A stretch of DNA of 50,941 nt, from positions 1 through 50,941 of the forward strand of contig CALUMK010000018.1 of NCBI GenBank assembly GCA_944321735.1, in the 5' to 3' direction. Below, one piece after another: positions 16,151 through 25,302 of this stretch. How positions within the stretch are numbered: position 1 is the first letter of the stretch; each line of letters begins with the position of its first letter. The notes beneath the pieces are model-generated. The model saw only the letters and a program-made list of their open reading frames with translations, made no database searches and was not told where the DNA came from. The stretch comes from an uncultured Bacteroidales bacterium. Its GTDB lineage: Bacteria; Bacteroidota; Bacteroidia; Bacteroidales; P3. The position numbers and the translations under genes are program-made.

Positions 16151-18019
16151 ATGCTCTTCAAGCACTCCTTCTTCTACCGCTACGTAGCCCCCTATACGGG
16201 TCCTTTGCTCTTCAACGTGCTGTTGAGAGTGCTTTCGGCTCTGTTCACCTTGGTACTGACCATCGCGATAGCCCCATTGCTGGCACTCCTGTTCGATACC
16301 GGCCAAGCCGAAAGCGCGATTACCGGAGGCGGACTCGCCCAAAGCGGGCTGGAGCTTCTGGAAAACTGGGTCCAGCTCTCGGTCGCGGCCAACGGTAAAT
16401 ACGAGACCCTGTTTTATGTCGTTCTTGCCTTGATCCTGGCCTACTTCCTAAAGAACTTCTGCGCCTATATGGGGCTTTACCTCTTCATCCCTATCCGCAA
16501 CAAGATGGTTGCCAAGCTCCGTAGCGACATGTTCCATAAATTCATGATCCTACCCCTTTCTTTTTACGCGAACCAGCAAAAGGGGGATCTGATTTCGCGC
16601 ATCAGCAACAACACTCAGGATGTGGACACCCAGATGCTCAACCAGATACAACAGGTCATGGTCGATGTGGTCACATTCATCTTCTTGATTGCCGCCCTGT
16701 TTTTCATCAGCACCCCTTTGACCATCTGCGTATTGATACTTCTCCCCTTAATCGGCATCCTGACCAGTTTCATATCGCGGACCCTGAAACGCAAGTCGAA
16801 AAAGCTGCAAGACACGATAGGCCGCATCTCTTCCCAAGTAACCGAAAGCCTGGAAGGCATCAAAACCCTGAGGAGCTATAATACAACAGCCTACGCCCTG
16901 CGTAAATTCGACGCAGAAAACGCCTCGTTCTTCAAACTCAACACCCGAGTGCTCCGCCGAGTCTATTCCAGCCATCCTCTCAACGAAGTCCTTGGCACGA
17001 CAGCGGTCGCCATTATCTTAGTAATCGGAGGACATTTCATTATTTCCGAACAAAGCCTGAGGCCGGAAGCTTTCATCACCTATCTGGTCACGATGATCCA
17101 GATGCTGCCCACATCCAAGAACATCATCACAGCTTATTTCACCTACCAATCGGGAAAAGGTTCCTGGATGCGGATCAAAGAAGTGCTCAAAGCCGATGAA
17201 GTGATTCTGGAAAAGAAAGACGCAGAAGAAATCCACAGCATCAGCCGAGGCATAACATTCAAAGACGTCTGCTTCACTTATGGCAAAAAGCCCACGCTCA
17301 AAAACATCAATATAGAGTTTCCCAAGGGCAAGTTCATCGCCTTGGTCGGGCCTTCCGGAGGCGGAAAATCCACTATCATCAACCTCATCCCCCGCTTCTT
17401 CGACCCGGTTTCCGGCCAAGTGCTATTTGATGGAAAAAACATAGCCGATTGCCGAATCGACAACATCCGAGCTTTATCGTCCTTGGTATCGCAAGACACA
17501 ATCCTTTTCAACGATTCCATTTACAACAATATCCTTCTCGGCAATCCGCAAGCCAGCCGGGAAGAAGTAATCCAAGCCGCTAAAATGGCCGATGCCCACG
17601 AGTTCATCCTTGCCACTCCCAATGGCTACGATACCCTGATCGGAGATAGCGGAACCAAACTCTCCGGAGGACAACGCCAACGGCTCAGCATAGCCCGCGC
17701 CTTGGTCAAAAAAGCCCCCGTCCTCTTGTTCGACGAAGCCACTTCAGCCCTGGATACCGAAGCTGAAAGCCGAATCATGCAAGCCGTGCAGCAAGCCGGG
17801 AAGAAAAACGGCCAAACCATTGTCTCCGTAGCCCACCGGCTTTCCAGCATACGCCATGCCGACGAAATCATCGTCATCGAAGAAGGGGAAATCGTTGGCC
17901 GGGGAACCCACGAAGAACTGTACGACAACAACAACCTCTACCGCAAGCTCTGCCAAATGCAGAACCTCGACAACCGCCCCGCCACTCCAAACAATCACCT
18001 ACAAAACGCAACCCGATGA
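16151..18019 (+). CDS. MsbA-like ABC exporter (fused permease and ATPase)
   Basis: A 622-residue half-transporter that works as a homodimer in the inner membrane. Residues 1-340 hold six transmembrane segments of the type I exporter fold; the nucleotide-binding domain has Walker A GPSGGGKST (about 398-406), signature LSGGQRQRLSIARAL (about 504-518), Walker B VLLFDEATSALD and the H-loop VAHRLSSI. This architecture fits lipid A flipping (MsbA) or a related lipid or drug export; substrate is not determined by sequence. Its stop overlaps the rsgA start by four bases (ATGA), so the two are translationally coupled. Confidence 0.88.
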   Translation: MLFKHSFFYRYVAPYTGPLLFNVLLRVLSALFTLVLTIAIAPLLALLFDTGQAESAITGGGLAQSGLELLENWVQLSVAANGKYETLFYVVLALILAYFLKNFCAYMGLYLFIPIRNKMVAKLRSDMFHKFMILPLSFYANQQKGDLISRISNNTQDVDTQMLNQIQQVMVDVVTFIFLIAALFFISTPLTICVLILLPLIGILTSFISRTLKRKSKKLQDTIGRISSQVTESLEGIKTLRSYNTTAYALRKFDAENASFFKLNTRVLRRVYSSHPLNEVLGTTAVAIILVIGGHFIISEQSLRPEAFITYLVTMIQMLPTSKNIITAYFTYQSGKGSWMRIKEVLKADEVILEKKDAEEIHSISRGITFKDVCFTYGKKPTLKNINIEFPKGKFIALVGPSGGGKSTIINLIPRFFDPVSGQVLFDGKNIADCRIDNIRALSSLVSQDTILFNDSIYNNILLGNPQASREEVIQAAKMADAHEFILATPNGYDTLIGDSGTKLSGGQRQRLSIARALVKKAPVLLFDEATSALDTEAESRIMQAVQQAGKKNGQTIVSVAHRLSSIRHADEIIVIEEGEIVGRGTHEELYDNNNLYRKLCQMQNLDNRPATPNNHLQNATR

Positions 18020-18987
18020 AAGGCAAAGTGATATGCAGCACTGGCAACTGGTATGAGGTAGAAACCGAAGATGCCCGGATTTTCGCCTGCAAAGTCAAAG
18101 GCAACTTCCGCCTCAAAGGCATGAAGACCACAAACCCGGTCGCCGTCGGAGATTGGGTCGAAATAGAACACGACCCCAAGATCTCGTCCGGAAACGACAT
18201 GCCGGGAGGCTGGATTACTTCGATCGACGAACGCAAGAACTGCATTATCCGGAAATCGGTCAATCTGTCCAAACAGACCCATATCATTGCCGCCAACATC
18301 GATAGGGCTTTCCTCGTAGCCGGACTGACCCAGCCGCGCACCCCCCAGGGGTTTATAGACCGTTTCCTGGTCACAGCCGAAGCCTACCATGTCCCTGTCT
18401 GCATGGTTTTCAACAAAAGCGACTTGTTCGATGCCCATATCCAAGCCGAATACGAAGAATACCGCCGGATATATCAGAATATCGGATATCCTGTCTTGAA
18501 AACCAGCAGCGTGGACGGAGACGGCATCGGGCAGCTCAAGGAAATGATGGACGGCAAGACCTGCCTCTTCGCCGGCAATTCCGGGGTCGGGAAATCGGCC
18601 CTGATCCATTGCCTGGCACCGGGAATAGACATCCGGATAGGTGAGATATCCCAGACCCATCTCAAAGGCAAACATACCACGACATACGCCCGGATGTACA
18701 AGCTCTGGAAAGACACCTCGATTATCGACACGCCGGGAGTAAAGGAATTCGGCATGGTCCAGTTCACCCAAGACGAACTGGCCCTGTACTTCCCGGAAAT
18801 GAAAGAACTCCTACCCCGATGCCGGTTCAGCAACTGCACGCACGAACACGAACCGGGCTGCGCGGTCAAAGAAGCCGTGGAGAAAGGTTCCGTTTCTCTC
18901 CTGCGCTACAAGAGCTACCTCAACATCCTGCACGGGGAAGAAGTACCCGCCCCAAGCCTATTGGACAACAAGCAGGAAAGAAAATAA
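18016..18987 (+). CDS. rsgA: Ribosome small-subunit-dependent GTPase A
   Basis: A 323-residue circularly permuted GTPase that aids late 30S maturation. An N-terminal OB fold (to about residue 70) is followed by the permuted G domain in the order G4 (FNKSD), G5, G1 (GNSGVGKSAL, about 186-195), G2 and G3 (DTPGVKEF), and a C-terminal zinc knuckle with CRFSNCTHEHEPGC. Overlap with the upstream exporter gene (ATGA) suggests one operon. Confidence 0.95.
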   Translation: MKGKVICSTGNWYEVETEDARIFACKVKGNFRLKGMKTTNPVAVGDWVEIEHDPKISSGNDMPGGWITSIDERKNCIIRKSVNLSKQTHIIAANIDRAFLVAGLTQPRTPQGFIDRFLVTAEAYHVPVCMVFNKSDLFDAHIQAEYEEYRRIYQNIGYPVLKTSSVDGDGIGQLKEMMDGKTCLFAGNSGVGKSALIHCLAPGIDIRIGEISQTHLKGKHTTTYARMYKLWKDTSIIDTPGVKEFGMVQFTQDELALYFPEMKELLPRCRFSNCTHEHEPGCAVKEAVEKGSVSLLRYKSYLNILHGEEVPAPSLLDNKQERK

Positions 18988-19009
18988 AACTTTATTATCT
19001 TCGCGAGTT

Positions 19010-20104
19010 ATGATCGACCAAGCAAAACGAAGGAAAAGAATCATAGGGGCTGTTATCGGCCTCTTGGCATTGGCAGCCGTCCTTTACTGGCTGTCCGACC
19101 TGATTATCTACATCCTGGTCGCTTTCCTGATTTCGATGCTGGGCCGACCCTTGGTCAAATTCCTGAACAAAAGGCTTGCTTTCCCCTCAGCCATAGCCAG
19201 CATTGTCTCCTTGATGCTCATCATCGGCATTATCAGCGGCATCTGCTGGCTGATATTCCCCATGTTCGTCAACCAGATACAGCAGCTTTCAAAATTGGAT
19301 TACACCCAGATTGCCAGCCAGTCGTCCGGATGGATGGAAAATTTCCTTGCTTGGCTCAGCGAAAAGAACATCCATATCACCCGTGAACAAATCAACTCGT
19401 ACATAGCCCAGACCGCGAACCAAATCTGGGAAGCCATCAATTTGGAAGGAGTCTTGGTGAACATCGTCAACAAAGTATCCTCGTTCAGCGTGGCAATCTT
19501 CTCCATCATCTTCATCTCTTTCTTCTTCCTACGGGACGAGAAACTCTTCAAGAAGATTGTGTTCCTTTTCATCCCCGACCGCCAAGTAAAACGGGTGGAA
19601 AACGTAATCCAGTCTTCCGAATACCTGCTGACCCGCTATTTCATCGGGCTCTCCATCGAAATGATCTGCATGATGACGATTCTCTCCCTCGGCCTTTGGG
19701 CGTTCGGCATCCAGAACGCCTTGCTCTACGGCTGTATCGGTGGTTTCCTGAACATCATTCCCTATATCGGCCCGGTCATCGGTGCCGTGCTGACCTGCGT
19801 CGTGACCCTGCTGAACAATATCGACCTCGGCCTGAGCATGGACATGTTCTGGCTGTTAGTCAAAGTTGTAGGCGTCTTTGTGGGCGGCAATATGATCGAC
19901 AATATGCTTCTCCAGACATTCATCTATTCCACCAGTGTCAAAGCCCATCCTCTGGAGATATTCCTGGTAATCCTGGTTGCCGGAAACCTGTTAGGCATCT
20001 GGGGCATGATCCTGGCCATCCCCTGCTATACCGTGCTACGCATCTTTGCCAAGGAATTCTTCAAGGACACCAAAGTGGTAAGGGAACTGACCCGAAATAT
20101 CTGA
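19010..20104 (+). CDS. AI-2E family transporter
   Basis: A 364-residue polytopic inner-membrane protein of the AI-2E/PerM family. Hydrophobic segments pair at the N-terminus (ALAAVLYWLSDLIIYILVAFLISML), followed by a soluble amphipathic region (about 85-150) and a cluster of C-terminal helices containing GFLNIIPYIGPVIGAVLT, the family's most conserved stretch. Members export small molecules or ions; autoinducer-2 export is shown only for some. ATG 19010 lies only 7 bp after TATCTTCG (18996-19003), which resembles a -7 box; a leaderless transcript is possible but no -33 box supports it. Confidence 0.85.
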   Translation: MIDQAKRRKRIIGAVIGLLALAAVLYWLSDLIIYILVAFLISMLGRPLVKFLNKRLAFPSAIASIVSLMLIIGIISGICWLIFPMFVNQIQQLSKLDYTQIASQSSGWMENFLAWLSEKNIHITREQINSYIAQTANQIWEAINLEGVLVNIVNKVSSFSVAIFSIIFISFFFLRDEKLFKKIVFLFIPDRQVKRVENVIQSSEYLLTRYFIGLSIEMICMMTILSLGLWAFGIQNALLYGCIGGFLNIIPYIGPVIGAVLTCVVTLLNNIDLGLSMDMFWLLVKVVGVFVGGNMIDNMLLQTFIYSTSVKAHPLEIFLVILVAGNLLGIWGMILAIPCYTVLRIFAKEFFKDTKVVRELTRNI

Positions 20105-20165
20105 AATTTTATTTCACTTATTACTAAGCTTTTGTCGGTTTCCATTTCGTTAAAATCCATTTTAT

Positions 20166-20184
20166 GCGTTTATAGTTTAAACGC
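20166..20184. promoter_or_regulatory. Short palindrome just upstream of radC
   Basis: GCGTTTA (20166-20172) and TAAACGC (20178-20184) form an inverted repeat 5 bp before the radC ATG. It could be an operator or a translation-affecting hairpin. No regulator is identified. Confidence 0.3.
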
Positions 20185-20189
20185 ACATC

Positions 20190-20978
20190 ATGGAACCCGA
20201 CAGCACACACGCACACGAAAACCCAATCCGAGACAAGGCCTTCATCCTTCAAAAGAAACATTACCTGCCCATCAAGGAATGGGACATCCAAGACCGTCCC
20301 CGGGAAAAATTCCTGTCCGGGCAGATGCCCGATATGCCGGACGAGGAACTGTTAGCTATCCTGATTGGCAGCGGGACCGAAAACCTCTCGGCTTTGGACA
20401 TAGCCAAACGAATCCTGGAGCACTTCAACGGCAATCTAGAATCCCTCAGCAGCCGTTCTGCCAAAGAACTGGCGCGCAAGTTCACCGGCATCGGCACTGC
20501 CAAAGCCGTCAGCATCCTAGCTGGGATGGAATTGGGCAGACGCAGTTTCAATCCGCAGCATGAAGATGAAATCATCATCAATTCGAGCGAGAAAGCCTTT
20601 CAATTCCTTCGCCGCGACCTCTCCAGCCCTTACGAACGCTTCTACGCCCTCCTTCTATCCCAATCCGGGAAGTTGATTCGAAAGGTCCTGATCAGCGAAG
20701 GCGGACTGGCCTGCACTACGGTCGATGCCCGCAAAATCTTCAAATTCGCGATAGACGAACACTGCTGCGGCTTGATACTGGCTCACAACCATCCCTCCGG
20801 CAATACCCGTCCCAGCCCTGAAGACGTCAATATCACACAGAAAATCTGCGACGGCGCCCGCCTGCTCGATCTGCACGTGTTCGACCACATCATCGTAGGC
20901 AACAACCGCTATTACAGTTTCTCTGACAACAATCTGGTCATTGGCAAAATAGCCGACTTCCGTGCCATTGTACCGTAA
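20190..20978 (+). CDS. radC: RadC-family (JAMM/MPN+) protein
   Basis: A 262-residue protein. The N-terminal UPF0758 helix-hairpin-helix part (LLAILIGSGTENLSALDIA, then FTGIGTAKAVSILAGMELG) is followed by a JAMM metalloprotease-like domain with the metal-binding AHNHPSGNTRPSPEDVN (about 198-214) and the later DHIIVG. RadC was named as a DNA repair protein but that role is disputed; the domain suggests a metal-dependent hydrolase. Not linked to a phage here. Confidence 0.92.
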   Translation: MEPDSTHAHENPIRDKAFILQKKHYLPIKEWDIQDRPREKFLSGQMPDMPDEELLAILIGSGTENLSALDIAKRILEHFNGNLESLSSRSAKELARKFTGIGTAKAVSILAGMELGRRSFNPQHEDEIIINSSEKAFQFLRRDLSSPYERFYALLLSQSGKLIRKVLISEGGLACTTVDARKIFKFAIDEHCCGLILAHNHPSGNTRPSPEDVNITQKICDGARLLDLHVFDHIIVGNNRYYSFSDNNLVIGKIADFRAIVP

Positions 20979-21070
20979 AGACCACAAGCATCCTAAAGTT
21001 TGTTAGTAACTTTTTAGATACTTTTTCTTGCAAAAAAACATCTGAAACCATATTTTTACACCGTGATTCT

Positions 21071-21259
21071 ATGAAATACTCGGAATTACATAGAAAAATC
21101 ATCCAAGCCGGGTGGAAATTCGATCATGCCGTAGGAAGCCACTATTATTATACAAAAGAAGGAAAGAGCATAGGCCCAGTGCCTTACCACGGCAGCAAAG
21201 AGATACCAAAAGGCCTGCAACGTAGCATAGAACGTGCATTCAAACTATGCGCAAAATAA
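21071..21259 (+). CDS. hicA: HicA-family mRNA interferase toxin
   Basis: A 62-residue double-stranded-RNA-binding-fold toxin. MKYSELHRKIIQAGW and the catalytic His in GSHYYYTKEG (His24 by count), then PVPYHGSKEIPKGLQRSI, match HicA. HicA cleaves mRNA to halt translation until neutralised by HicB. It overlaps or abuts the hicB frame directly, typical for hicAB. Only a partial -7-like TACTTTTT lies upstream. Confidence 0.88.
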   Translation: MKYSELHRKIIQAGWKFDHAVGSHYYYTKEGKSIGPVPYHGSKEIPKGLQRSIERAFKLCAK

Positions 21260-21294
21260 AACGGAAAGGTGTACAATCCTTCAAAAACAATCGA

Positions 21295-21708
21295 ATGGAA
21301 AAAGAAAAACTCATCATCAATGTTGAAGCCAGCAAGAACCACTGCGGAGCGTATGCGGCAAACGTAGATGGCATCTGGGGCGCAGGAGACAGCATTCCCG
21401 AATGCAAAGCCGACATTTTAAAAAGCATAGAGGAAATACTTGCCAAACCCGCCTCCCAAGCATGCCAACTTCCCCAATGGCTACGAGAAGGGAACTACGA
21501 AATAGAATGGCATATCGATGTCAAAAGCCTTTTGCAATATTATTCCAATATCTTCAACATGGCCGGCCTGCAAAGACTTACCGGCATCAATCAGAAACAA
21601 CTGCACCACTATGCCAGCGGCCTGTCAAAACCCAGACCGACGCAACGAGCCAGAATAAACGAGGCATTGCATAAATTAGGACAGGAACTGCTAACCCTTA
21701 ATATCTGA
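21295..21708 (+). CDS. hicB: HicB-family antitoxin
   Basis: A 137-residue antitoxin. The N-terminal partial RNase-H-like HicB domain (INVEASKNHCGAYAANVDGI, WGAGDSIPECKADILKSIEE) binds HicA; the C-terminal half (LQRLTGINQKQLHHYASGLS) is a helix-turn-helix DNA-binding domain that would repress the operon. ATG 21295 is chosen because the longer frame from 21247 would overlap the hicA end with Lys/Arg-rich residues unlike HicB. A terminator follows at 21798. Confidence 0.87.
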   Translation: MEKEKLIINVEASKNHCGAYAANVDGIWGAGDSIPECKADILKSIEEILAKPASQACQLPQWLREGNYEIEWHIDVKSLLQYYSNIFNMAGLQRLTGINQKQLHHYASGLSKPRPTQRARINEALHKLGQELLTLNI

Positions 21709-21797
21709 AAACGCCCTGACTCTCCTAACAACTCACTGCCGAATCCACCTATCCCCAAACTGCCTCCACAAAGGGCGAATCCGAAAGCCCCCTGTAC

Positions 21798-21838
21798 AAA
21801 GCGACCCTGCCAGAATACATTCCAACAGGGTCGCTTTT
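21798..21838 (+). terminator. Terminator between hicB and the TPR lipoprotein gene
   Basis: AAAGCGACCCTG (21798-21809) pairs with CAGGGTCGCTTT (21826-21837) and is followed by TCTC. It is near symmetric and can serve both convergent genes. Confidence 0.7.
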
Positions 21839-21903
21839 CTCTTAGTGGGCTCTCTCGAATCGCCCTTTCACAGCAGCCGGATCAATTGCCAGCTCTGCCG
21901 ATT

Positions 21904-23721
21904 TTATTTTACCAAAGCCTGGAAGTCGGCATCTTCGCGCAAATCGAGGAACTCGATATCGCCCTGAGCCTGAGCCTTCAACGAAGCCTTGCCTTGGATA
22001 GCCTGCGTCAAATTGCTGATCACATCGGCCTTGGCATCCTGACGGGCAGCACATACGGCCAACAGATAGTAAGCATCCGGAGTCTTGGTCTGCATGCAGT
22101 TCAAGGTATTCTTGGCCTGATCAACCTGACCGTTCAGCAACTGAGCCAATGCCAGATTATAGATGCATTTTTCCGAACCCAGAGCGCTGACAGCCTTAGC
22201 ATATTCACCGTCCTTGATATTCATCAATCCCATGTTGAAAGCAGCTTCCGGGCTACCGGCCTTCAAAGCGTTTTCAAAATGAGCACGAGCATTTTCAAAA
22301 TCACCCTTAGCCAAGGCGATAGCTCCCAAGTTGTTCAATACAGCACCGTTGTTCGGCTGCAAGCCGTTGGCCGTTTCGAGCAACTGCTGAGCCTGATCGT
22401 ACTGCTGTTTTGCATACAGCAGAGCAGCCGCATTGGTGAAACCACGGAAATCTTCAGGATAAACTTCGGTAGCCGACATGAAAATCTTCAGCTGGTTGTC
22501 CTTGTCTTCGGTCAAAGTAGTAGCGTACAGAAGTTCTTCCAACTTCAAGGAATCGGGAGCCACCAACGACAGACGGGCGATTTCTTCATCGGTCTTCTTG
22601 GGTTCGAGGAAGTTCACCGTAATCTGGGCACGACGCAGCGGAGGCAGGATTTCGTCTTCGATTTCCTTGTAGATAACCGTCATATTGCGGATTTCCTGTT
22701 CGCGGGCATCGCGGTCGGTATGCGAAGAAATCACATTGATAATCGTATTCTTGTCTGCGATATTCGAAGCACGCAAGTCGGCCAGGAACTTGTCCCAGTC
22801 TTCACCCATCGATTCAACGGTCGGCTCGATATCCTGCTTGATGGTCGAAGCCTTCACCTTCATCTGACGAGCCAGCTTGTTCACCGCCTTGCTATAAGCC
22901 GAGTTGAAATACCTCACGGCTGTCTTGGCGCGGTTGTCGGACAGGTTCTGGTTGCGGGATTCTTCCCCTTCGGGCGAAGCCCAAGCCTTGATATCCACCG
23001 ACTTCATTTCCATGCCAGTGCCGAACAAGCTATCCAAGATACGGATGCCAGCCTTGGCTTCCGGAGTCTTGTTCAATTCAAGACGCCAGTTCAAGTTGTA
23101 GGTATCCACCAAATAGTAAATGTAAGCGGTGTGAGGAATAACCGTTTCCTTTTCGTATTTGTGAGGAACGACTGCCATTCTGGAGCTTTCCTGGTCGATA
23201 CGGGAAGATGTCACCATCATGCCTTCGGCAATGGTGCGTTCGCCCAAACCAAGGTTCTTGGCCACTTCCGAAGCCTGCGCGGCATTGGTCACTTCCATGC
23301 CTTCCGCCTTTGCTTCCGGATAACCTACCGGGTTAATCACCAAACGGCTCTGAGCCATAGCCGGGACGTATGCCACTTCGTCCGAATAACTGAACGAACC
23401 GCCCATCTTGTTATCAATCATCGTACCTTCACCAACGGTCTTGACACCGCGCAAGATGATAGGTCTCAACTCTTGCTGACCACCTTCATAAACCAAAGTG
23501 GGCTGGAATACCACAATAGCCTTGTTCCAGAAATACTTGGGAGGGACAGTACCGCTGATGTCCACTTTCACTTTGTCCCCATGCATTTCAAGCGGGCTAG
23601 GATTTACCTGATACTGTACTTGGGCATGATTTTTTGCCATTTTCTTGAGACTCTCACAGGATGAGAACAAGACCCCCAACCCGAGAACCAAAGAAACACC
23701 GATAAACTGTGCTTTCTTCAT
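21904..23721 (-). CDS. TPR-containing outer-membrane lipoprotein
   Basis: A 605-residue lipoprotein. The signal peptide ends in the lipobox VLFSSC with Cys22. The first two thirds are a Bacteroidetes-type periplasmic region with an OmpA-like stretch (DIKAWASPEGEESRNQNLSDNRAKTAVRYF). From about residue 420 there are tetratricopeptide repeats (ALLYAKQQYDQAQQLLETAN, NNLGAIALAKGDFENARAHF, AAFNMGLMNIKDGEYAKAV). This combination suggests a scaffold binding peptidoglycan and partner proteins at the outer membrane. No known gene name is assigned. A -7 box (TATATTTG) lies at 23826-23819. Confidence 0.75.
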   Translation of the reverse strand: MKKAQFIGVSLVLGLGVLFSSCESLKKMAKNHAQVQYQVNPSPLEMHGDKVKVDISGTVPPKYFWNKAIVVFQPTLVYEGGQQELRPIILRGVKTVGEGTMIDNKMGGSFSYSDEVAYVPAMAQSRLVINPVGYPEAKAEGMEVTNAAQASEVAKNLGLGERTIAEGMMVTSSRIDQESSRMAVVPHKYEKETVIPHTAYIYYLVDTYNLNWRLELNKTPEAKAGIRILDSLFGTGMEMKSVDIKAWASPEGEESRNQNLSDNRAKTAVRYFNSAYSKAVNKLARQMKVKASTIKQDIEPTVESMGEDWDKFLADLRASNIADKNTIINVISSHTDRDAREQEIRNMTVIYKEIEDEILPPLRRAQITVNFLEPKKTDEEIARLSLVAPDSLKLEELLYATTLTEDKDNQLKIFMSATEVYPEDFRGFTNAAALLYAKQQYDQAQQLLETANGLQPNNGAVLNNLGAIALAKGDFENARAHFENALKAGSPEAAFNMGLMNIKDGEYAKAVSALGSEKCIYNLALAQLLNGQVDQAKNTLNCMQTKTPDAYYLLAVCAARQDAKADVISNLTQAIQGKASLKAQAQGDIEFLDLREDADFQALVK

Positions 23722-23818
23722 TGTTATTCTGTTTTTGATTTTACTTTCTTTCTTTCATTTTCCCCTCGTAAGAAGCAAGGGAGCGAGAATTCATTATTTT
23801 ACCGCCAAAATGGGCACG

Positions 23819-23826
23819 CAAATATA
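23819..23826 (-). promoter_or_regulatory. -7 promoter element for the TPR lipoprotein gene
   Basis: Reverse strand TATATTTG matches TAnnTTTG, about 98 bp before the ATG. No TTTG or TTG is seen 19-21 bp further upstream, so only half the promoter is supported. Confidence 0.4.
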
Positions 23827-23841
23827 AACATTATTTACATA

Positions 23842-24786
23842 TTATCTGAATATCCTCTCACGCTTGGCCAGATAGGCCTGCAAAACCGGCACAAAACCCT
23901 GCCGTATATCGGCCTCAACAAAATCGATCCTATACTGATTGCAATGCTCTTTCAGCATGTCCATGTAAGACCTGTAACGCGCCACATAGGCATCCCTGTA
24001 TTGCGCAGGATCCAACTTGATTTCCTTGCCGCTTTCCAGATCCACCAAGCAATAATGCTTGGCCGGGAACACGAAATCCGCCTCTCTTCCATGCTCGGTC
24101 ACATGAAACAGGATAACTTCGTTGTTCCGGTACTTAAGATGCTGCAATGCCCCCATCAAAGCTTCCGGGTCATACTCCCCGTCAAACATATCGCTGAACA
24201 AAACAATCAGAGAACGCTTATGTATCCGTTCTGCGGCCAGATGCAGAGTCTCCACCATATCCGATCCACGCCGCAAAACCGAGGCCGGCCTGCCATATTC
24301 CAGACGCTTTTCCAATTCCGACATCAGATATTTCAGATGCGAGGCACTCGATTTCACTTCCGTCTGGAAAGAATCCTGTTCCGAAAAAAAATTCAAGCCT
24401 ACCGCATCCCGTTGACGAACCAACATACGAGCCAAAACCGCTGCCGCGCAAACCGAAAAACCCAACTTGTCCAGATGTTCAAAATCAAGATGTTCAGAAA
24501 CAGGAAAATACATAGAAGAAGACGTGTCAATCAGAATATGACACCTGAGATTGGTCTCCTCCTGAAATTTCTTGACATACAAGCGATCCGTTCTGCCATA
24601 AAGCTTCCAATCCACATAACGAACCGACTCGCCTCGGTTATACTGGCGATGTTCGGCAAACTCCACCGAGAACCCGTGGAAAGGACTCTTGTGCAAACCT
24701 GTAATAAAGCCCTCCACCACCTGCGAAGCCAAAAGCTCCAAAGAGGTGAAGGGCTCGGTGACTTGCCTGTAAAAATCTTCAGACAC
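23842..24786 (-). CDS. DUF58 domain protein
   Basis: A 314-residue cytosolic protein with a von-Willebrand-A-like fold. The DUF58 motif is RGESVRYVDWKLYGRTDRLYVKKF, and a MIDAS-like DTSSSMYF follows. Such proteins usually accompany a MoxR AAA+ ATPase as a chaperone or assembly pair; no MoxR gene is in the window. It starts with GTG at 24786, whose G overlaps the thioredoxin stop (TAGTG), so it is coupled to trxA. Confidence 0.85.
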   Translation of the reverse strand: MSEDFYRQVTEPFTSLELLASQVVEGFITGLHKSPFHGFSVEFAEHRQYNRGESVRYVDWKLYGRTDRLYVKKFQEETNLRCHILIDTSSSMYFPVSEHLDFEHLDKLGFSVCAAAVLARMLVRQRDAVGLNFFSEQDSFQTEVKSSASHLKYLMSELEKRLEYGRPASVLRRGSDMVETLHLAAERIHKRSLIVLFSDMFDGEYDPEALMGALQHLKYRNNEVILFHVTEHGREADFVFPAKHYCLVDLESGKEIKLDPAQYRDAYVARYRSYMDMLKEHCNQYRIDFVEADIRQGFVPVLQAYLAKRERIFR

Positions 24787-25103
24787 TACAGCAAAGCTTC
24801 GAGTTTCTTCCTCAAATCGCCTTCGCTGATGCTGCCCACATGCTTGTCAACCACTTCCCCGTTCTTCATGAACAGGATCGTAGGGATGTTGCGAACCTTG
24901 TATCTCTTGCTGATTTCCGGGCAAGCATCCACATCGACCTTGCCAATAAAGATTTTCCCTTGATATTCTTCAGCCAATTTGTCCACAATAGGAGCAATCG
25001 CGTTGCAAGGGCCGCACCATGCAGCACCAAAATCTACCATGACCGGAGTAGCTGCCTTGATTGCAGTTTCTTCAAAGTTCACATCCGTGAATGTTGTTGC
25101 CAT
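24786..25103 (-). CDS. trxA: Thioredoxin
   Basis: A 105-residue cytosolic disulfide reductant. The active site is WCGPC (residues 29-33), with the cis-proline in VRNIPTILF and the end KLEALL. Full length for the family and without a signal peptide. A promoter is likely at 25201-25232. It lies downstream of dnaE and is coupled to the DUF58 gene. Confidence 0.95.
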   Translation of the reverse strand: MATTFTDVNFEETAIKAATPVMVDFGAAWCGPCNAIAPIVDKLAEEYQGKIFIGKVDVDACPEISKRYKVRNIPTILFMKNGEVVDKHVGSISEGDLRKKLEALL

Positions 25104-25200
25104 TTTATTAAAATTTTAATGGTTATACGTTTAAGGAACGCCTGACCCAATCAGCCCGACACGTATCGGCGGCCAAACATCCCCGATGAATTCTAAAGAG

Positions 25201-25232
25201 CGAAATTACATTAAAATTACCAACCTTGCAAA
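25201..25232 (-). promoter_or_regulatory. Probable promoter of trxA
   Basis: Reverse strand: TTTG (25232-25229), a 20-bp spacer and TAATTTCG (25208-25201), one mismatch from TAnnTTTG. The leader would be about 90 nt. Confidence 0.45.
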
Positions 25233-25302
25233 AATCATCCAAAGCATCTGCCTCCGCAGGCACACAGGCAAGCGAAAACCGATTCCCGACCTCCTTTCAG
25301 TG

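Noticed and set aside
18996-19010. Leaderless promoter for the AI-2E family gene
   Set aside because: TATCTTCG is suggestively placed, but no TTTG or TTG lies 18-21 bp upstream; kept only as a remark.
21886-23664. A 592-codon open frame on the forward strand
   Set aside because: It is fully antisense to the TPR lipoprotein gene, which has a signal peptide, lipobox and repeats; the antisense product is compositionally odd (His/Gln/Arg-rich).
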